Assembly: GCA_011620505.1 (NCBI GenBank)
Contig: WOZA01000024.1
Location: 1 to 32,522 of the forward strand
DNA from: Anaerolineaceae bacterium
Lineage (GTDB): Bacteria > Chloroflexota > Anaerolineae > Anaerolineales > Anaerolineaceae
Length of the DNA stretch: 32,522 nucleotides
Direction of reading: 5' to 3'
Shown here: piece after piece, positions 1 to 8,740 of the stretch
Layout: every line of letters starts with the position of its first letter
Numbering within the stretch: position 1 is the first letter of the stretch
Made by a program: the position numbers and the translations under genes
Notes under the pieces: model-generated
The model's database searches: none
Told to the model about the DNA's origin: nothing
Seen by the model: only the letters and a program-made list of their open reading frames with translations

Positions 1-9
1 TGGCTATGC

Positions 10-15
10 TATAAT
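10..15 (+). promoter_or_regulatory. Extended -10 promoter of the LCP gene
   Basis: TATAAT preceded by TGC (an extended -10). The start codon lies 41 nt further on, giving a 5' leader of roughly 35 nt. The window begins too close to see the -35 box. No strong ribosome binding site precedes the ATG. Confidence 0.6.
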
Positions 16-56
16 CTTTACTCTGGTGGGGTGTCTTTTCGCCCTGCGTTAAGCTT

Positions 57-1370
57 ATGAAAACGACCGGAACCTTACCAATTCATCGCCGTGGCAAAGC
101 TTTGCTTGCAGCCGGAGTGTTGGTGGCCCTGGTTTTGATGATCAATGCCTGCGCTTCCGGTGGGGGCAGACCTCCAAGAGGGTCAAATCACCAGATGCTC
201 AGCCCCTGGGCATCCGCCACTCCCACCGCAACCCTGCAGCCCAGCGCCACCGCCACCCCGGACGTCTGGCCCACCTTCGCGCCGCCCGGCAGCCCCGCTG
301 CCACCGCCATTCCACCTGCCGCCCCCCGGCTGGAGCTGGATGAGGATGTGAAGATCTGGCTGCTCCTGGGCACGGAGGCGGAAAAACCTTTCAGCGGTCG
401 CACGGATGCCATCCATCTGCTGCTGATCAATGAGCGGCTTTCCAAGGCGAGCGTCATCTCCATCCCTGGCAGCCTGTTTGTTTATCTCCCCGGGCACACG
501 ATGCAGCGGCTCAACACGGCTTTTGCCCTGGGCGGAATGGAACTGGTGCGCGACACGCTCGCGTACAACTTCGGCATCCGCCCCGACAAGTTCGTTCTCG
601 TCCATCCGACCGAGTTCAAATGGCTGGTGGATGACCTGGGCAGTCTGGATGTGAGCGTGCTCTTTCCGATCCGGGACGCGTGCGGGGGTTTGCCCGCCGG
701 CACGCACCGGATGAATGGCGACAAGGTGTATTGTTATGTTTCGTATGATGGCGGCGATGAAATCAATCGCACCCGCCGTCAGCAGCAGGTCTTGCAGTTG
801 CTCTTTACCAAATTAGTTCAAAATGGCAGATTAGCCCGGCTGCCGGTTTTGTATGCTTCTTATCAGGATCATCTCGAAACCGACATCTCCCTGATGGATC
901 TCCTTCTCCGCGTTCCCCTGGCGCTGCGTTTGGGCGATCCGGATCGGGTGAGTTACTTCGTGCTGGGATGGGAGCAGCTGCGCCAATGGGAATTGCCTGA
1001 TAACACACAAACGACCGTCTTGCTGCCGCGCGAAGAGGAGGTGGCAGCGATGTTCGACCAGGCATTGGCGGCGATCAGTGACCCTTCCCCCCTTGGGGAA
1101 ATCGTGCTGACGTACGAAGCCCAGGTGACCATTGCCGTCGCGCTCACGCAAACCTCCCAGGCGACAGCGTATGTGCCGGTTTGGCCGACCAGCACGCCCA
1201 TCGGGCAGCCTACATCGAGTGCGACACAACCCGGTCAGCCTACCGCGACCCGCACACCAACTCAGCCCGGTCAGCCGACTGCAACCCGCGCACCAACTGC
1301 CACGTATTCTGAACCTTACCCGATACCGACCGCGGTCTTTTATACCCCAACACCGCCTGCGTATCCATAA
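57..1370 (+). CDS. LytR-CpsA-Psr (LCP) family lipoprotein
   Basis: LCP proteins transfer undecaprenyl-linked glycopolymers onto peptidoglycan outside the membrane. Residues 13-32 form a lipoprotein signal ending in INAC, so Cys32 would be lipidated. A Pro/Thr-rich linker follows to about residue 90, then the LCP domain (about 98-255). Family signatures are visible: RTDAIHLLLIN near 115-125, VISIPGSLFVYLPG near 133-146, RLNTAFALGG near 151-160, the VDDLGSLDVSV segment near 191-201, and NRTRRQQQ near 237-244, which carries the conserved arginines that bind the pyrophosphate lipid. The C-terminus is another low-complexity Thr/Pro/Gln tail. The gene is followed after 17 nt by the lytic-transglycosylase-like gene and probably shares its transcript, pointing to a cell-wall role. 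The family is clear although diverged. The polymer transferred is unknown, and a non-enzymatic role is possible. Confidence 0.8.
   Translation: MKTTGTLPIHRRGKALLAAGVLVALVLMINACASGGGRPPRGSNHQMLSPWASATPTATLQPSATATPDVWPTFAPPGSPAATAIPPAAPRLELDEDVKIWLLLGTEAEKPFSGRTDAIHLLLINERLSKASVISIPGSLFVYLPGHTMQRLNTAFALGGMELVRDTLAYNFGIRPDKFVLVHPTEFKWLVDDLGSLDVSVLFPIRDACGGLPAGTHRMNGDKVYCYVSYDGGDEINRTRRQQQVLQLLFTKLVQNGRLARLPVLYASYQDHLETDISLMDLLLRVPLALRLGDPDRVSYFVLGWEQLRQWELPDNTQTTVLLPREEEVAAMFDQALAAISDPSPLGEIVLTYEAQVTIAVALTQTSQATAYVPVWPTSTPIGQPTSSATQPGQPTATRTPTQPGQPTATRAPTATYSEPYPIPTAVFYTPTPPAYP
1227..1298 (+). repeat. Two tandem 36-bp repeats in the LCP tail
   Basis: Two adjacent 36-nt units encode the 12-residue motif QPGQPTATR(T/A)PT in frame. 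They differ at a handful of mostly third-codon positions. This is a recent expansion of the low-complexity C-terminal linker. Confidence 0.75.
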
Positions 1371-1387
1371 AATATAAAAAGGAGAAA

Positions 1388-3208
1388 ATGTTTAGGCAGA
1401 CCAAGCATCAGCATTTACCCCCACTCCTCAGAGTCCTGATGGTGTGTGGTCTTTTGCTGGGTCTGATCGGAACTGCTCCCGCAGAGTCAATTTCACTGCC
1501 CTCCGCCGGCGTTAAACGCTCGGTGACAATCGAAGTCGACTACACCATCTACGAGTGGTGGCTGCTTTCATGGAAAACCTCCGAAATCGTCTGCCAGGTT
1601 TACACTGAACACGAGTCCTGGCCCGATGCCTCCGAAGTGCTTTATTACTGCGGATCCACCATTCAAAAGCAGTGGTTGGGGACCAGTGCCTGCGTCTTTG
1701 ACGAAAACATCACCAATACCCAGGAATGCAACGGGTTATATCTTCATAAGGCAAGTGTCACCCCCTCCAAGCGCAAGGTGGAGGTCAGCCTGCCTTCACC
1801 AGAAGTGTTCGTTTCAATTGCCGGCTGCAATAAGGAACCAGGGCAAGCCAATTGCACCACACTCCCCTATTTGCGTCTGCAGGCGCTGGAGCCGCTCCCC
1901 AACGAACAAATCATCCAGATCCTTGGCACTGTCAACGGCGCCGGTTTTAGCTGCCCGGGCAGCGCGTGCGACTTACCGCTGAGCCCGACTGGCATGGAAG
2001 GCGTTTTGGTTGAGTTTTGGGCGGAATCGAGCTATGGTGATTCCAGCGATCACTACACCGCGCAGGTGCGCGTGATACCATGGGGCGATTTTGCCAATCC
2101 CGATCAACCCCCCACCGATAAACCCAGTTATTATGTGGATGTGCTCAGTTCCCAGTGGATGGGAGAAGGTCAGTCCACCTGTTCCGAGATTTGGCAGTCC
2201 TTCCTGCCGGTGGATGGGCCGCCTTCGTGGCTGAGGACGCCCGAATTGGCGGATGAGTTGGTATCGACGAACGAGTATTTCCTTCTGGCGGGTTTGCTCA
2301 TTAAGCAGGGCCTGGTGGATGCCAGCACTTGTCCGTCTGGCGGGCTTGAAACGAACGGCGCCGCGACTGCTTGCGGTATGGAGGCTGCCCAGGGGGTGGT
2401 GGATGATTGGCAAAATCAGTTTGACTCGGAAATACTGCGGGTTGCGGACGATACTGGTGTGCCAGCCCAATTGATGAAAAACATCTTCAGCCGCGAAAGC
2501 CAATTCTGGCCTGGCATCTATGAGAAAGTCCGCGAGGCGGGGCTCGGGCACCTGAGCGATATTGGCGCGGATGGCGTTTTGCTTTGGAACCCGGCTTTTT
2601 ACAGCCAGTTTTGCCCGTTGATTCTGACAGATGAGACCTGCCAGCGTGGGTTTGGCAACCTTGATCCTGCTCAGCAGGAAATGCTGCGCGGAGCCCTCGT
2701 CCAGAAGGTCAATGCTGCCTGTCCGGACTGCCCGGTGGGGATCGACTTGACCCAGGCGAACTTCAGCATCAGCATCTTTGCCCGCGGCATTTTGGCAAAC
2801 TGCGAGCAGGTGCGCCAGATTGTTTACAACAGCACCGGCCGCCAGCCGGGCCAGGTGGCGCAGTATGAGGATTTGTGGAAGTTCACGTTGCTGAATTACA
2901 ACGCGGGTCCGGGCTGCCTGGGCAATGCCATGCAGCGCACCATCAATAATGGCAATCCACTAACCTGGGAAAACGTTTCCTATAATTTGCAGGAGGCTTG
3001 CCGGGCCGGGATCGCCTACGTGGATGACGTCTCAATCATGCCCCAGCCAGACCAAGGCAGCATCAACGACCTGTTGAGCACACCCGAACCCAGCACCTAC
3101 CTGCCCACACCCACAGTCCAGCCGACACCGCGCCCGATTATTGTGACCCCCACGCCTGGACCGACTGCGACTCCAGGCCCAGCCCCCACCGGCACCCCTT
3201 ATCCCTGA
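1388..3208 (+). CDS. Secreted lysozyme-fold / lytic transglycosylase-like protein
   Basis: A Sec signal peptide (hydrophobic stretch about residues 14-32, ending TAPAES) indicates export. The N-terminal 300 residues form a Cys-containing, beta-rich region I do not recognise. From about residue 355 the sequence resembles goose-type lysozyme or SLT domains: SRESQFWPG with a candidate catalytic Glu370, a Gly-rich GLGHLSDIGAD segment, and NYNAGPG at about 503-509, like the YNAGPG signature of lytic transglycosylases. Many cysteines (for example in CPLILTDETC and CPDCPV) suggest disulfides. The C-terminus is a Thr/Pro tail. The start is set by AAGGAG four bases before the ATG. It lies 17 nt after the LCP gene, so both probably act on the envelope. 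Peptidoglycan cleavage is inferred from motifs only. Confidence 0.65.
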   Translation: MFRQTKHQHLPPLLRVLMVCGLLLGLIGTAPAESISLPSAGVKRSVTIEVDYTIYEWWLLSWKTSEIVCQVYTEHESWPDASEVLYYCGSTIQKQWLGTSACVFDENITNTQECNGLYLHKASVTPSKRKVEVSLPSPEVFVSIAGCNKEPGQANCTTLPYLRLQALEPLPNEQIIQILGTVNGAGFSCPGSACDLPLSPTGMEGVLVEFWAESSYGDSSDHYTAQVRVIPWGDFANPDQPPTDKPSYYVDVLSSQWMGEGQSTCSEIWQSFLPVDGPPSWLRTPELADELVSTNEYFLLAGLLIKQGLVDASTCPSGGLETNGAATACGMEAAQGVVDDWQNQFDSEILRVADDTGVPAQLMKNIFSRESQFWPGIYEKVREAGLGHLSDIGADGVLLWNPAFYSQFCPLILTDETCQRGFGNLDPAQQEMLRGALVQKVNAACPDCPVGIDLTQANFSISIFARGILANCEQVRQIVYNSTGRQPGQVAQYEDLWKFTLLNYNAGPGCLGNAMQRTINNGNPLTWENVSYNLQEACRAGIAYVDDVSIMPQPDQGSINDLLSTPEPSTYLPTPTVQPTPRPIIVTPTPGPTATPGPAPTGTPYP

Positions 3209-3227
3209 TCCTTCTCAGAGCAGGGAT
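3201..3227. terminator. Bidirectional hairpin between convergent genes
   Basis: A perfect 7-bp stem (ATCCCTG / CAGGGAT) with a 13-nt loop overlaps the stop codon of the lytic-transglycosylase-like gene and touches the stop of the ytxH-like gene. There is no real T-tract on either strand, so termination efficiency is uncertain. Confidence 0.4.
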
Positions 3228-3442
3228 TAAACTTTCCCTGAACGCAACTCTTCAAGCTGCGCTTCCAGTTCAGCCCGCTTTTCAACACCGGCCTGCTCAA
3301 CTTCGTAACGCACATTCTTGACGTAGTCGCAGATCTTCGCTTTTAATTCTTTACCTGAATAAGGCGCGTACAGACGGGCTAACGTGCTGCCTACCAGCCC
3401 GCCAAGCACTGCACCAAATAACCAACTGGAACTTTTGCTCAT
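3227..3442 (-). CDS. YtxH-like small membrane-associated protein
   Basis: A 71-residue protein. Residues 6-22 (WLFGAVLGGLVGSTLARLY) form a Gly-rich hydrophobic helix, followed by LYAPYSGKELKAKI, which matches the LxAPxSGxExR pattern of the YtxH family, and then a charged helical tail (VEKRAELEAQLEEL). The ORF-track start 90 nt upstream is rejected, because AAAGGA sits just ahead of the internal ATG used here. YtxH-family proteins are small, often stress-associated and without a defined activity. It is divergent from dnaK, which fits a stress context, but that link is only suggestive. Confidence 0.75.
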   Translation of the reverse strand: MSKSSSWLFGAVLGGLVGSTLARLYAPYSGKELKAKICDYVKNVRYEVEQAGVEKRAELEAQLEELRSGKV

Positions 3443-3472
3443 TTCATCGTCCTTTCGACATTTTCTACTTCT

Positions 3473-3503
3473 ATTATAAGGGATTGCTGACTGCTGATAA
3501 CAA
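3473..3503 (-). promoter_or_regulatory. Promoter of the ytxH-like gene
   Basis: On the minus strand TTGTTA is followed after 19 bp by TATAAT, about 30 nt upstream of the start codon. The -10 is perfect, but the -35 is weak and the spacing slightly long. Confidence 0.5.
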
Positions 3504-3605
3504 TGCTTGTTTCTTGAGGATAGGTAAAACATGGTTTTCTATCCAGCTGGGGCTCCACGCATATATCCATCAGACAAAATGTTAATATCCTTCTATCAAA
3601 TAATT

Positions 3606-3633
3606 ATTATGCTTTAGTCACGTTAATTATGCT
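3606..3633 (+). promoter_or_regulatory. Direct repeat upstream of dnaK
   Basis: ATTATGCT occurs twice, 20 bp apart (3606-3613 and 3626-3633), in an AT-rich stretch just before dnaK. The spacing of about two helical turns would suit a regulator binding one face, or overlapping promoter elements. I do not see a CIRCE (HrcA) or HAIR (HspR) inverted repeat. Function is unproven. Confidence 0.3.
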
Positions 3634-3659
3634 AGTTATTCAAATAACAAGGAGTGAAT

Positions 3660-5594
3660 ATGGGAAAAATCATCGGAATTGACCTGGGAACTACTAACAG
3701 TGTCGTCTCGATCATGGAAGGCGGATCCCCCACTGTGATCCCAACCTCAGAAGGGTCGCGTTTGCTGCCTTCGGTTGTGGCGTTTAATAAAAACGGTGAA
3801 AGGTTGGTCGGCATTCCTGCCAAGCGTCAGGCGATTGTCAATCCTGAGAATACCGTTTATTCAGTGAAGCGTTTTATGGGACGCCGCTATGACGAAGTGG
3901 CACAGGAACGTGGGATGGTTTCGTTTAAAGTCGTTGCTGGTCCCAGTGGCGACGCGCGCATCCAGATCCCCGTCACGGGGCAGACGTATACCCCACAGGA
4001 GATTTCTGCGATGGTGTTGGCCAAACTAAAGGCCGATGCTGAAGCCTACCTGGGCGAAAAAGTCACCCAGGCTGTTATTACTGTGCCGGCTTACTTCAAC
4101 GACAGCCAGCGCCAGGCAACCAAGGATGCCGGCAAGATCGCTGGATTGGAAGTGATGCGCATCATCAACGAGCCGACTGCGTCCGCGCTGGCTTACGGCC
4201 TCGATAAGAAAGAGAATGAGATCATCCTGGTCTTTGACCTGGGCGGTGGTACGTTTGACGTTTCACTGCTCGAAGTTGGCGGCGGCGTGGTGGAAGTGAA
4301 AGCCACCAATGGCGACACCCACCTTGGCGGCGATGACTGGGATAACGCAATCGTTAATTGGGCAGCGGAAGAATTCCGCAAAGATCAGGGCATTGATCTG
4401 CGCCAGGATCGCCAGGCACTCCAGCGTCTGCGCGAAGCGGCAGAAAAAGCCAAGATCGAACTCAGCACTGTAATGGAAACCGAGATCAACCTGCCTTACA
4501 TCACTGCTGATGCCAGCGGACCCAAGCACCTGCTGCTGAAACTCACCCGTGCCAAATTTGAACAGATGACGGAAGACCTGCTCAAGCGCTGTCTGCCCCC
4601 CTTCCAGGCTGTCATGAAAGATGCCGGAGTGAGTATCGATCGCATTAATGAGGTGGTCCTCGTTGGTGGAGCCACGCGTATGCCGATGGTGCAGGAATTG
4701 GTGAAAAAGCAGACCAATGGCAAAGAGCCTAATAAGAGCGTCAACCCGGATGAGGTTGTTTCCATTGGAGCAGCCATTCAAGGCGGCGTGCTGGCTGGCG
4801 ACGTCAAGGACGTGCTGCTGCTGGATGTGACCCCACTCTCGCTGGGTGTGGAAACCTTGGGCGGTGTTATGACTCGTTTGATTGAGCGCAACACCACGAT
4901 ACCGGTCAAGAAAACCGAAACCTTCTCGACCGCAGAAGATAGCCAAACAGCCGTGGATATCCACGTGCTGCAGGGTGAACGCCCGATGGCGGCCGACAAC
5001 ATGACCCTTGGTCGCTTCCGCCTGGACGGCATTCCGCCGGCGCCGCGCGGCATCCCGCAAGTGGAAGTCACTTTTGATATTGATGCCAACGGCATCCTGA
5101 ACGTGACCGCGAAGGATAAAGCCAGCGGCAAGGAGCAAAGGGTCACCATCACCGCTTCAACTAACCTGAACAAGGCGGATGTGGAGCGCATGGTGCGCGA
5201 AGCCTCGCAAAACAAGGCGGAAGATGAACGCAAGAAGGCACTGATCGAAGCCCGCAACATGGGCGACAACCTGGCGTATCAGTCCGAAAAGACCTTGAGG
5301 GAACTGGGCGAGAAGGTGGACGTTTCCTTGCGCAACGACGCCGAAGCCAAGATCCAGGTGCTGCGAGGGGCAATCACTGGTGAAGACGTCAGCGCCATTA
5401 CCAATGCCAGCAATGCTTTGCAGGAAGTGATGCAGAAGATTGGCAGCGCTGCCTATCAGCAAGCCGGACCTGCTGGAGGCGGTCAGCCTGGAGCAGGGTT
5501 TGGCGGTCAGCCAGGGGCTGGAAATGACGGCCAGCACGGTCAGTCGGAAGGCAATGACGAGGATGTTGTGGAAGGTGAATTCCACGAAGCCTAA
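3660..5594 (+). CDS. dnaK: Molecular chaperone DnaK (Hsp70)
   Basis: Cytoplasmic Hsp70 chaperone that cycles ATP while binding unfolded peptides. The 644-residue length is typical. The ATPase domain shows GIDLGTTNS at the N-terminus, [11 protein letters not shown], the [12 protein letters not shown] phosphate loop and VGGATRMP. The linker and substrate domain contain [16 protein letters not shown]. The C-terminus is a Gly/Gln-rich tail ending in acidic DEDVVEGEF. The track start (GTG, six bases earlier) overlaps the ribosome binding site AAGGAG, so the ATG at 3660, five bases after it, is preferred. grpE and dnaJ are not adjacent, unlike in many bacteria, and the gene appears monocistronic because a strong terminator follows. 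It could be one of several Hsp70 copies in the genome. Confidence 0.97.
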   Translation: MGKIIGIDLGTTNSVVSIMEGGSPTVIPTSEGSRLLPSVVAFNKNGERLVGIPAKRQAIVNPENTVYSVKRFMGRRYDEVAQERGMVSFKVVAGPSGDARIQIPVTGQTYTPQEISAMVLAKLKADAEAYLGEKVTQAVITVPAYFNDSQRQATKDAGKIAGLEVMRIINEPTASALAYGLDKKENEIILVFDLGGGTFDVSLLEVGGGVVEVKATNGDTHLGGDDWDNAIVNWAAEEFRKDQGIDLRQDRQALQRLREAAEKAKIELSTVMETEINLPYITADASGPKHLLLKLTRAKFEQMTEDLLKRCLPPFQAVMKDAGVSIDRINEVVLVGGATRMPMVQELVKKQTNGKEPNKSVNPDEVVSIGAAIQGGVLAGDVKDVLLLDVTPLSLGVETLGGVMTRLIERNTTIPVKKTETFSTAEDSQTAVDIHVLQGERPMAADNMTLGRFRLDGIPPAPRGIPQVEVTFDIDANGILNVTAKDKASGKEQRVTITASTNLNKADVERMVREASQNKAEDERKKALIEARNMGDNLAYQSEKTLRELGEKVDVSLRNDAEAKIQVLRGAITGEDVSAITNASNALQEVMQKIGSAAYQQAGPAGGGQPGAGFGGQPGAGNDGQHGQSEGNDEDVVEGEFHEA

Positions 5595-5613
5595 AAGATC
5601 CTTTTGAGATGAA

Positions 5614-5649
5614 AAGAGCCTGTTCGTTTTTTGAACGGGCTCTTTTTTT
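5614..5649 (+). terminator. Rho-independent terminator of dnaK
   Basis: A stem AGAGCCTGTTC / GAACGGGCTCT with one G-T wobble is closed by a T-rich loop and followed by seven T residues. It begins 20 nt after the dnaK stop. Confidence 0.9.
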
Positions 5650-5696
5650 GACCCAATTGGGGTTGGTGTTCTCATGCCTGCAGTGCAGGAAGCGAC

Positions 5697-5723
5697 TTGA
5701 TGGAGGTCCCCATACATTATAAT
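5697..5723 (+). promoter_or_regulatory. Leaderless promoter of sbcD
   Basis: TATAAT (5718-5723) lies exactly six bases before the ATG at 5730, so transcription should start at or next to the start codon. TTGATG at 5697-5702 is a possible -35 with a short 15-bp spacer. No ribosome binding site can fit. Confidence 0.65.
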
Positions 5724-5729
5724 TAGCCC

Positions 5730-6962
5730 ATGATCAAACTCCTTCACTTCGCAGATGCTCACATCGACATGGCCAACTACGGCCAGCACGACGCCGTCAC
5801 CGGACTTCCACAACGTGTGATGGATTTTTTGAAATCTCTGGACTTCATCGTCGACACTGCCATCAGCGAAAAGGTTGACCTGGTCATTTTCGCTGGCGAC
5901 ACCTACCGCGATCGTTCGCCGGCGCCGACTTTCCAGCGTGAGTGGGGCAAACGCATCATGCGCCTTTCACGCGCGAAGATCCCGACTCTGCTGCTTATAG
6001 GCAACCACGATGTCTCCCCCTCGCAGTATCGCGCGCATGCCATCCAGGAGTTTGACACGCTCAGCCCGGATTACATTCACGTTGTCAGCTCCCTCAAGCT
6101 GCTCAGCCCGAAAGATCTCGATGGCGTACCGGTTCAGGTGGTTGCCATCCCCTGGATAACGCGTTCGGGAATATTGGCGTCTCTGACAGCGGACTCTTCC
6201 AATGAGGAAGACCCCCAGGAACTGATTGAAAAGGCATTGAGCGATTGGCTAAATCAGACTATTTCGGATCTTGACCCCAGCCTCCCAACCATTCTGACCG
6301 CGCATGCTTCGATTGCCGGGGCAAAGTTTGGCAGCGAGCAAACCGTCAAAATCGGTCGGGATGTCGTCCTGCCGCCTGGCCTGGTGGCAAACCCAGCGCT
6401 GGATTACGTGGCACTGGGGCACATTCACCGCTACCAGGATCTCAACCAAGGATCGCATCCACCGGTGGTGTACCCCGGTTCAATTGAACGCGTGGATTTT
6501 GGTGAGATCAATGAAGGTAAGGGTTTCATCATCGCTGAGATTGAAAAGGGTCAAACAAATTACCGCTGGCAGCAGCTGCCTATCCGGCGTTTTCTGGATT
6601 ATTGGGTCGAACTGGATGATCTGCTGGGTGTCAATGAAAAAATCATGGCGGCATTGCCAGCCAGTGAAGAGCTGGCAGACGCGATTGCGCGGTTAACGCT
6701 CGTGTACCCAAGCGACCTGGAAACCTTGATCGATGAAGCACGAATTCATGAACACTTTAAAAGCGCCTTTGCTTTTCAGCTGGTCAAGAAACCCATTTCC
6801 GAGGCGCGAACACGGCTTGGCGACAGCTTTGAAGCCAGCAGTATGAGCCCCGCGGAATTGCTGGAGGTCTACTGGAAACAGCAGCACATCGAGGATAAAG
6901 CCGAGCGCGATCGCCTGCAGAAACTGGCTGAGGAAATTATCGTCCAGTCACAGACCCAATAA
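5730..6962 (+). CDS. sbcD: SbcD/Mre11-type DNA repair exonuclease (metallophosphoesterase)
   Basis: A calcineurin-like phosphoesterase of the SbcD/Mre11 type, which with SbcC processes DNA ends and hairpins. Di-metal ligand motifs appear in order: FADAHID (residues 7-13), GDTYRD (about 56-61), GNHD (about 93-96), the LTAHASI segment and ALGHIHRYQ. The capping region after about residue 280 resembles SbcD C-termini. The 410-residue length fits. No SbcC ATPase gene follows, which is unusual because sbcD and sbcC usually form an operon; the partner would have to be encoded elsewhere. The start is supported by the -10 box six bases upstream. The family is certain, while the symbol is by homology. 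Confidence 0.85.
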   Translation: MIKLLHFADAHIDMANYGQHDAVTGLPQRVMDFLKSLDFIVDTAISEKVDLVIFAGDTYRDRSPAPTFQREWGKRIMRLSRAKIPTLLLIGNHDVSPSQYRAHAIQEFDTLSPDYIHVVSSLKLLSPKDLDGVPVQVVAIPWITRSGILASLTADSSNEEDPQELIEKALSDWLNQTISDLDPSLPTILTAHASIAGAKFGSEQTVKIGRDVVLPPGLVANPALDYVALGHIHRYQDLNQGSHPPVVYPGSIERVDFGEINEGKGFIIAEIEKGQTNYRWQQLPIRRFLDYWVELDDLLGVNEKIMAALPASEELADAIARLTLVYPSDLETLIDEARIHEHFKSAFAFQLVKKPISEARTRLGDSFEASSMSPAELLEVYWKQQHIEDKAERDRLQKLAEEIIVQSQTQ

Positions 6963-7017
6963 GGCTATTCCCAGAATTTAAGTCCGACCTAAGTTATAAG
7001 GGCAATCCGGTCATATT

Positions 7018-7731
7018 TTACGGCGTCCACTCATCGTGGATAATTGCTGACAGGTAATAAGCACCGTCCCCGCTTTGCTGGAAACCCAGGCGCAGCGATT
7101 GCCAGTCCAGGTAGCCATAGGCTTCTGTTCCCGGTTGGAAATATTCAACGTAATGCCCATCCGGGTAAACCTCGGCAAAGTTATCGATGGTGTTGCTGGC
7201 TTTTCGCGAGGGATCCAGCAAGAGCTCCCACTCCTGAGCAGGGGTTTGGCTGGTGACGTACTCAGGCCAATATTTCACAACGGTAAGGTTTATGTCCATT
7301 CCGCTGCCCGCCTGCACACCCCAGTGGTAGATTTCCTGATCGCTTCCGAATGCAGCCACCTGTTCTCTGGTGAAGACCAGGTCCTTGTCCCCGTTGATAT
7401 AGCCATATGGAGAGATCCGCACGCCAAGTTCGGGGTGGATGAAAGCCGCCAGCGCGGCAAAATCTTGACTCTGTAGGAGCGGCAGGATTTTGGCCGCCAG
7501 ACCTTCAAAAGTATCTTTAACGGGCTCCAGCGGGCAACTCGTGCTTTCAAGGCTGGCTATTTGGGTTGAAAGCGCATTATTTTGCTCCTGAGCGGCCAAC
7601 AGTTGGTCTGAAAGCAATTGGTTTTGCTGCCTGAGTTGCTCAAGCTCGGTACTTTCGCTCGGGGCAGCCACCACGCAGCCTGTCAACATCAGAATGAATA
7701 CGATCAAAAAGGAAAAGAGTTTCTTGTTCAT
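7018..7731 (-). CDS. Coiled-coil lipoprotein of unknown function
   Basis: I do not recognise this family. A lipoprotein signal ends in LTGC (Cys19). Residues about 28-65 form a Gln/Leu-rich coiled coil (LEQLRQQNQLLSDQLLAAQEQ). From about residue 72 a globular domain resembles small secreted proteins of the NTF2-like type, with IHPELGVRISPYGY and a Tyr/Trp-rich core. That comparison is impressionistic. The start follows GGAGG at good spacing. It lies 132 nt downstream of folP on the same strand but has its own promoter candidate, so it is probably a separate unit. Confidence 0.7.
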   Translation of the reverse strand: MNKKLFSFLIVFILMLTGCVVAAPSESTELEQLRQQNQLLSDQLLAAQEQNNALSTQIASLESTSCPLEPVKDTFEGLAAKILPLLQSQDFAALAAFIHPELGVRISPYGYINGDKDLVFTREQVAAFGSDQEIYHWGVQAGSGMDINLTVVKYWPEYVTSQTPAQEWELLLDPSRKASNTIDNFAEVYPDGHYVEYFQPGTEAYGYLDWQSLRLGFQQSGDGAYYLSAIIHDEWTP

Positions 7732-7763
7732 GGTTCCTCCGGATTGGGCGCAGAATTACACCT

Positions 7764-7791
7764 ATTGTACTTAAGACGGAATCTCGGGCAA
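7764..7791 (-). promoter_or_regulatory. Promoter of the coiled-coil lipoprotein gene
   Basis: Minus-strand TTGCCC, a 16-bp spacer and TACAAT lie about 33 nt upstream of the start codon. Confidence 0.5.
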
Positions 7792-7863
7792 AATGTTCCA
7801 AGACAGCCGGACTGAAAACCTATGAAACAAAGCCTTCTGTTTCTACTTTTGCACGGTTTGATC

Positions 7864-8733
7864 TTATGGCAGTTCGCTGAAGCGGATCGCATCCAGCATG
7901 CGTGCCAGGCGAACGGTCTCCCTTACGTCGTGCACCCGCAGAATGTCAGCGCCGTGCAGCACGCCCCAGGCGTTCGCGGCCAGGCTGCCCTCCAGGCGTT
8001 CGCCTTGCGGCAAATTGAGCGTGTGCCCAATAAAACCTTTGCGAGAAACGCCCAGCAGGATCGGGAAGCCCAGTTCGCACAGCTCGTCAATATGTTTGAG
8101 CAGGAATAGGTTTTGCTCGATGGTCTTACCAAAACCGATCCCGGGGTCGAGGATGATTTTGTCTGGGCTTACGCCGGCATCAATAGCCGACTTAGCCGCC
8201 TCTGCCAGCCAATTCCGCACCTCGGTGACGATGTCGTCATACCTCACGCCCTCATAGCGCCCGCCGAGCTCGCTGGTGACTGCCTGTGCGCCTTGCGTGC
8301 GATTGTGCATCAGGATTGCGGTCGCACCTGCCTCGGCTACCGTACCTGCCATGGCTGGGTCATACCGAAAGGCCCAGATGTCATTGATGATGTGCGCGCC
8401 TTCTGCCAGGCAGACCCGGGCGGTTTCAGCTTTGTAGGTATCAATCGAGAGGATGACGTTCGGCATCTCCTCGCGTAAGGCTCTCACCACTGGCAACATC
8501 CGGCTCAGTTCCTCATCCACACTGATTGCTGTTGCGCCAGGGCGAGTGGATTCCGCGCCCAGGTCGAGAATATCACAGCCATCCTGGATGAAATGCTCTG
8601 CCTGCAGCAGTGCCGTGCGGACGTAGTCACGTTCTCTGAGCAGTCCATCGCCTGAGAAGCTATCCGGGGTGAGGTTGATGATGCCCATGATGTAGGTTTT
8701 TTTGCCGAGTTCTGGCAGCAGTTCATTTTTCAT
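7864..8733 (-). CDS. folP: Dihydropteroate synthase
   Basis: Condenses 6-hydroxymethyl-7,8-dihydropterin pyrophosphate with p-aminobenzoate in folate synthesis (cytoplasm). The TIM-barrel signatures are intact: IMGIINLTPDSFSGDG near the N-terminus, DILDLGAESTRPGA, LSIDTYKAETA, ILDPGIGFGKT and GVSRKGFIG, which cover the pterin and pyrophosphate sites. The 289-residue length is normal. The track start is a GTG that overlaps the GAGGTG ribosome binding site; the ATG two codons later is preferred. Only 7 nt separate it from the LysM lipoprotein gene upstream, so the two are co-transcribed, although no functional link is evident. Other folate genes are not nearby. Confidence 0.95.
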   Translation of the reverse strand: MKNELLPELGKKTYIMGIINLTPDSFSGDGLLRERDYVRTALLQAEHFIQDGCDILDLGAESTRPGATAISVDEELSRMLPVVRALREEMPNVILSIDTYKAETARVCLAEGAHIINDIWAFRYDPAMAGTVAEAGATAILMHNRTQGAQAVTSELGGRYEGVRYDDIVTEVRNWLAEAAKSAIDAGVSPDKIILDPGIGFGKTIEQNLFLLKHIDELCELGFPILLGVSRKGFIGHTLNLPQGERLEGSLAANAWGVLHGADILRVHDVRETVRLARMLDAIRFSELP

Positions 8734-8740
8734 ATTCACC

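Noticed and set aside
4263-5138. 291-residue minus-strand ORF inside dnaK
   Set aside because: Shadow of a clearly coding gene, with no domain, ribosome binding site or family resemblance.
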